Below, one piece after another: positions 4,080 through 6,620 of a DNA stretch of 6,620 bases. Origin of the DNA: an uncultured Peptococcaceae bacterium (GTDB lineage: Bacteria; Bacillota; Dehalobacteriia; UBA4068). How positions within the stretch are numbered: the first letter of the stretch is position 1; each line of letters opens with the position of its first letter. The notes under the pieces were generated by a model. The model made no database searches. It was not told the origin of the DNA and worked only from the letters and a program-made list of their open reading frames with translations. The position numbers and the translations under genes were made by a program. Location: contig CAMZIS010000070.1 of the NCBI GenBank assembly GCA_947307285.1, forward strand, positions 1 through 6,620, read 5' to 3'.

Positions 4080-6500
4080 ATGTTCTGTCGTCACTGCGGA
4101 AGTCAGATACCGGACAATACGGTCTTGTGCCCCAACTGCGGCGCTCCCGTCGAACCGCCGGAGCCTCAGCAGAGCAGGCCTGAGCCCTATCAGCAGCCTG
4201 TGCAGGAAAGGCCGATTGACCAGCAGTCTCAGCAGCCCCAGCAGCAAAGACCGATCTCCATGGGCGGTCAGGGCGCAGCTGGCGCCTCTCAGCGCATAGG
4301 CTGCGGCCTGCGTCCGATCATCATGCTCATCGGACTCGTTATCCTCGGTTTCATCATCTTTTCGATCCTGAAAGGCGCCACGGGCCTCTTCCAGACGGTC
4401 TCCGACACTTCCTGGATCGAGGACTATTATGAGGACTATTACAACACCACGGCGCAGGGCGGCGGCTACGCCTATACGCCGCACCAGTTGAGTACCTCCA
4501 CTGCCTCAAGTTCTGCCGGCCAGACCCAGCATACCGCCAGCAGCTTCTTCGGCGGCTTCGGCGACGTGACCACCGGCACCAGCGACGGCAGCGGCATCGT
4601 GGGCACTGACCTGAATCTGCCTTCCTTCCGTGATAATTACACCCGCGTCTACGGCAACGGTCAGGACGTGTATACGCTGATGATCTACATAGTCGGCTCC
4701 GATCTGGAGTCCGGCGACGGCGCGGCCAGCAGCGACCTCAGAGAGATCGCCTCTGCCACCTCAGGCACGAACCTGAATATCATCGTCCAGACCGGCGGCA
4801 CCAAACGCTGGTGGGTCAACGGAATCAGCGCCGGCAAGGTGCAGCGCTGGGAGATCCGCGACGGCAGGATGATGCAGTTGGCCGACCTGGGCCGCATCAG
4901 CATGGCCAGCTCGGAGACCCTGTCCGATTTCATCAGGTTCTGTGCCGCCAACTATCCTGCCAACCGCAATTCCCTCATCCTGTGGGATCACGGCGGCGGT
5001 TCAGTTGCCGGGTACGGTTGGGACGAGGTCTACAGCAATCAGCATCTGGATCTGAGCAGCATCAATAACGCCTTGAAGAACGCGGGCGTCAAATTCGATT
5101 TCGTCGGCTTCGACGCCTGCCTGATGGGATCCGTGGAAACGGCCTACATGCTGGAGCCCTACGCCGATTACCTTATCGCTTCCGAAGAGACCGAGCCCAG
5201 CAGCGGCTGGTACTACACCCGTTTCGTCAACGCATTGGCCGCCAATACCTCCATCGACACGGAAGAGCTGGGCAAGATCATCATCGACAGCTTCGCTCGC
5301 ACTGTGACCAAATCCGACACACTGTCCCTGGTTTCTCTGCGTGAGATCAACTACGTCTACGCCGCCCTGTGCAACTATATGGCCAACGCCTCCAAGGAGC
5401 TGCAGCAGAATTATTCCACCATCTCCAACGCGCTGGCCTCCACCGTCACCTTCTCCGGCGGCAACTACGATATGTTCGACCTGCTGGATATTACCAACAA
5501 TTGCGATATCGAAGGCGAAGACGAGCTGATCAAGGCGGTGGAGAGCGCGGTCAAGTACCGCAACGACTGTGCCGTGATGAGCGTCTACGGCCTGTCCTGT
5601 TACTTCCCCTATCGACAGATCCGCAACTACCAGTCCGCCCGCTCTATCATGAATTCCTTCGGCTACGGCGACGAGATCTACGGTTTCTATGACAGCTTCA
5701 CCAGCATCATGGGTACCGGTCAGTACAGCTTCGGCGGCTTCTCCCTGAGCGATCTGTTCAGCGGCTACCGCTCCAAGGGCGCAGAAGAGCCGACGGCAGA
5801 TCCGGAAGGATTCGACCAGGCGGCGGCGGAAAGCTACGACTACGATTTCATCGATCTCGACGATCTGAAAGTCGAATGGTCCGATAAACTGAAATGCTAT
5901 ATCGTGCCCCTGTCCGAAGACGACTGGTCCGTGATCAACAGCGTGGAGCTGCAGATCATCCTGGATAACGGCGACAGCTATCTGGATATGGGTTCCGACC
6001 AGTACTGGGAGGAAGATGAAAAAGGCAATCTGCTGCTGAATTACGGCACAGCGGACAACACCTGGGTGGCTATCGATGGCCAGATCGTGGCCTACTACGC
6101 GGAGAGCGTCATTGAAACCAAGGATGGCTACGCCTTCTCCGGCTATGTGCCGGCCCTGTTGAACGGCACGGATGAGATCGAGCTCATGCTGCAGTGGGAC
6201 AGCGCCGATTCCGAGGGCTACGTGGCCGGCTACCGTCCCGCCAACTACGGCGAAGAGGCAGCGGGCAAAGGCCTGAAGCAGCTGGCTGAAGGCGATACGC
6301 TGGAATTCCTGTACGACGCATACAGCTATGAGGGCGAGTACCTGGGCGCTGTCGCTACGGAGAACGTTTTCACCGTGGGCAGCGAACCTTTTACCGTGAG
6401 CTATGAGAGCGTAGGCGACGGCGACGTGATCCAGTGCTACATGATCACCGATATCTACAACAACTGCTACTGGACGGAATCGGTTGCTTTCACTGACTAA
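4080..6500 (+). CDS. Membrane-anchored clostripain-family (C11) cysteine peptidase with N-terminal zinc ribbon
   Basis: An 806-residue single-pass membrane protein. Residues 3-20 form a zinc ribbon (Cys3-x2-Cys6 ... Cys17-x2-Cys20). Residues 24-60 are a P/Q/E-rich linker. Residues about 78-98 (RPIIMLIGLVILGFIIFSIL) are one membrane span, with Arg72 and Arg78 before it, so the N-terminus should be inside and the rest outside. Residues 105-185 are a Ser/Thr/Gly-rich and acidic spacer. From about 196 the peptidase domain begins (VYTLMIYIVGSDLES), with catalytic His304 in LILWDHGGG and Cys347 in GFDACLMGSVE; Asp345, two residues before Cys347, corresponds to the acidic S1 residue of clostripain relatives, suggesting cleavage after Arg/Lys. 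The peptidase part seems to end near 560; residues 570-806 are acidic and beta-rich, of unknown fold. GGAGG at 4068-4072 sets the start. Substrate unknown. The family call is firm; topology and specificity are inference. Confidence 0.92.
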   Translation: MFCRHCGSQIPDNTVLCPNCGAPVEPPEPQQSRPEPYQQPVQERPIDQQSQQPQQQRPISMGGQGAAGASQRIGCGLRPIIMLIGLVILGFIIFSILKGATGLFQTVSDTSWIEDYYEDYYNTTAQGGGYAYTPHQLSTSTASSSAGQTQHTASSFFGGFGDVTTGTSDGSGIVGTDLNLPSFRDNYTRVYGNGQDVYTLMIYIVGSDLESGDGAASSDLREIASATSGTNLNIIVQTGGTKRWWVNGISAGKVQRWEIRDGRMMQLADLGRISMASSETLSDFIRFCAANYPANRNSLILWDHGGGSVAGYGWDEVYSNQHLDLSSINNALKNAGVKFDFVGFDACLMGSVETAYMLEPYADYLIASEETEPSSGWYYTRFVNALAANTSIDTEELGKIIIDSFARTVTKSDTLSLVSLREINYVYAALCNYMANASKELQQNYSTISNALASTVTFSGGNYDMFDLLDITNNCDIEGEDELIKAVESAVKYRNDCAVMSVYGLSCYFPYRQIRNYQSARSIMNSFGYGDEIYGFYDSFTSIMGTGQYSFGGFSLSDLFSGYRSKGAEEPTADPEGFDQAAAESYDYDFIDLDDLKVEWSDKLKCYIVPLSEDDWSVINSVELQIILDNGDSYLDMGSDQYWEEDEKGNLLLNYGTADNTWVAIDGQIVAYYAESVIETKDGYAFSGYVPALLNGTDEIELMLQWDSADSEGYVAGYRPANYGEEAAGKGLKQLAEGDTLEFLYDAYSYEGEYLGAVATENVFTVGSEPFTVSYESVGDGDVIQCYMITDIYNNCYWTESVAFTD

Positions 6501-6543
6501 AGTTTTCCGGTCTGCTGCACGGCGACCGCGGAAGAGGATTAGC

Positions 6544-6558
6544 ATGGGTCGCTTATAA
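6544..6558 (+). other. Possible four-codon leader ORF (MGRL) overlapping the next ribosome binding site
   Basis: ATG GGT CGC TTA TAA, with GAGG at 6534-6537 six bases upstream. Its stop codon (6556-6558) overlaps the AAGGAGG (6557-6563) of the following gene, so a ribosome ending here would sit on that site. The 70-base gap between the C11 gene and the next gene holds no terminator: only a weak 5-bp repeat (6508-6512 with 6524-6528) without a T-run, so read-through is likely. Such a small ORF can easily arise by chance. Confidence 0.2.
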
Positions 6559-6570
6559 GGAGGATGCCGG

Positions 6571-6620
6571 ATGAACATAGCCTTCTTTATCACGCCCAAG
6601 AGCAATGTCACTTATTTATA
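6571..6620 (+). CDS. N-terminal fragment, probable CBS-domain protein
   Basis: Sixteen full codons are visible (MNIAFFITPKSNVTYL) before the window ends. The start is firm: AAGGAGG at 6557-6563, seven bases upstream. The opening 'MNIAFF.TPKS.V.YLY' is what I recall at the start of short CBS-domain proteins of anaerobic Bacillota, which bind adenosine-type ligands through paired CBS motifs and sense energy state. Too little sequence is present to see any CBS motif, so the call is by resemblance of the first residues only. With no terminator after the C11 gene, it may be cotranscribed with it. Confidence 0.5.
   Translation, partial: MNIAFFITPKSNVTYL

Noticed and set aside
3575..4183. A plus-strand frame of 202 codons across the macrodomain gene and the divergent promoter region
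   Set aside because: It runs antisense through a convincing macrodomain gene, then through two promoters and into the C11 gene in another frame; it has no coding features.
4074..4484. A minus-strand open frame of 136 codons over the C11 gene start
   Set aside because: It overlaps the well-supported zinc ribbon and membrane span on the other strand and has no recognisable protein features.
6508..6528. Inverted repeat CGGTC/GACCG after the C11 gene as a terminator
   Set aside because: Only five base pairs, an 11-base loop and no following T-run.
5001..6611. A 536-codon open frame on the minus strand opposite the C11 peptidase gene
   Set aside because: Its codons lie exactly opposite the sense codons, so it stays open only because TTA, CTA and TCA codons are rare in the sense gene. 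It ends opposite the sense TCA at 4998-5000. The translated sequence has no recognisable domain.

Overview
The window looks like an ordinary chromosomal segment of a moderately GC-rich (roughly mid-to-high 50s % by eye) member of the Bacillota. The grounds are the strong AGGAGG-type ribosome binding sites before every gene, sigma-A-like promoters, a deoB-punA pair beside a D,D-carboxypeptidase gene (the neighbourhood I recall as drm-pupG-dacF in Bacillus subtilis), and a zinc-ribbon/transmembrane/clostripain protein of a type familiar from anaerobic Bacillota. I cannot fix the class. The source is probably a short-read metagenome or isolate assembly, because the first 39 bases are Illumina adapter, not genome.

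Layout. 1-39: adapter. 40-168 (+): C-terminal end of deoB (phosphopentomutase), one base before punA at 170-997 (+, purine nucleoside phosphorylase); this is a nucleoside-salvage operon that ends at a strong intrinsic terminator (1023-1060). 1070-2203 (-): a secreted DacF/PBP5-type D,D-carboxypeptidase, convergent with punA. Its start codon lies in the 3' arm of a perfect 11-bp inverted repeat whose loop holds the Shine-Dalgarno sequence. 2311-3303 (+): a cytoplasmic CrtC/AttH-like (lipocalin-type) protein of unknown substrate. A good promoter at 2261-2289 shows that it starts at 2311, not at the upstream in-frame ATG. 3328-3354: a terminator hairpin between convergent genes that works best for the minus strand. 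3377-3898 (-): a stand-alone macrodomain ADP-ribose-linkage hydrolase. 3899-4079: a divergent promoter region. 4080-6500 (+): an 806-residue membrane protein with an N-terminal zinc ribbon inside the cell, a P/Q-rich linker, one membrane span and an outside clostripain-family (C11) cysteine peptidase. 6571-6620 (+): the first codons of a probable CBS-domain protein, cut by the window end.

How the genes relate. DeoB and PunA act in one pathway: PunA releases purine base and (deoxy)ribose-1-phosphate, and DeoB converts the latter to the 5-phosphate. The carboxypeptidase trims peptidoglycan stem peptides and is a conserved neighbour, not a metabolic partner. The CrtC-like, macrodomain and C11 genes each have their own transcription signals and show no obvious common pathway. 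I see no mobile element, CRISPR array, tRNA or rRNA. No stretch over 300 bases lacks a gene. I do not see an undescribed multigene system; the points most worth a second look are the zinc-ribbon/C11 fusion and the start-codon hairpin of the carboxypeptidase gene.
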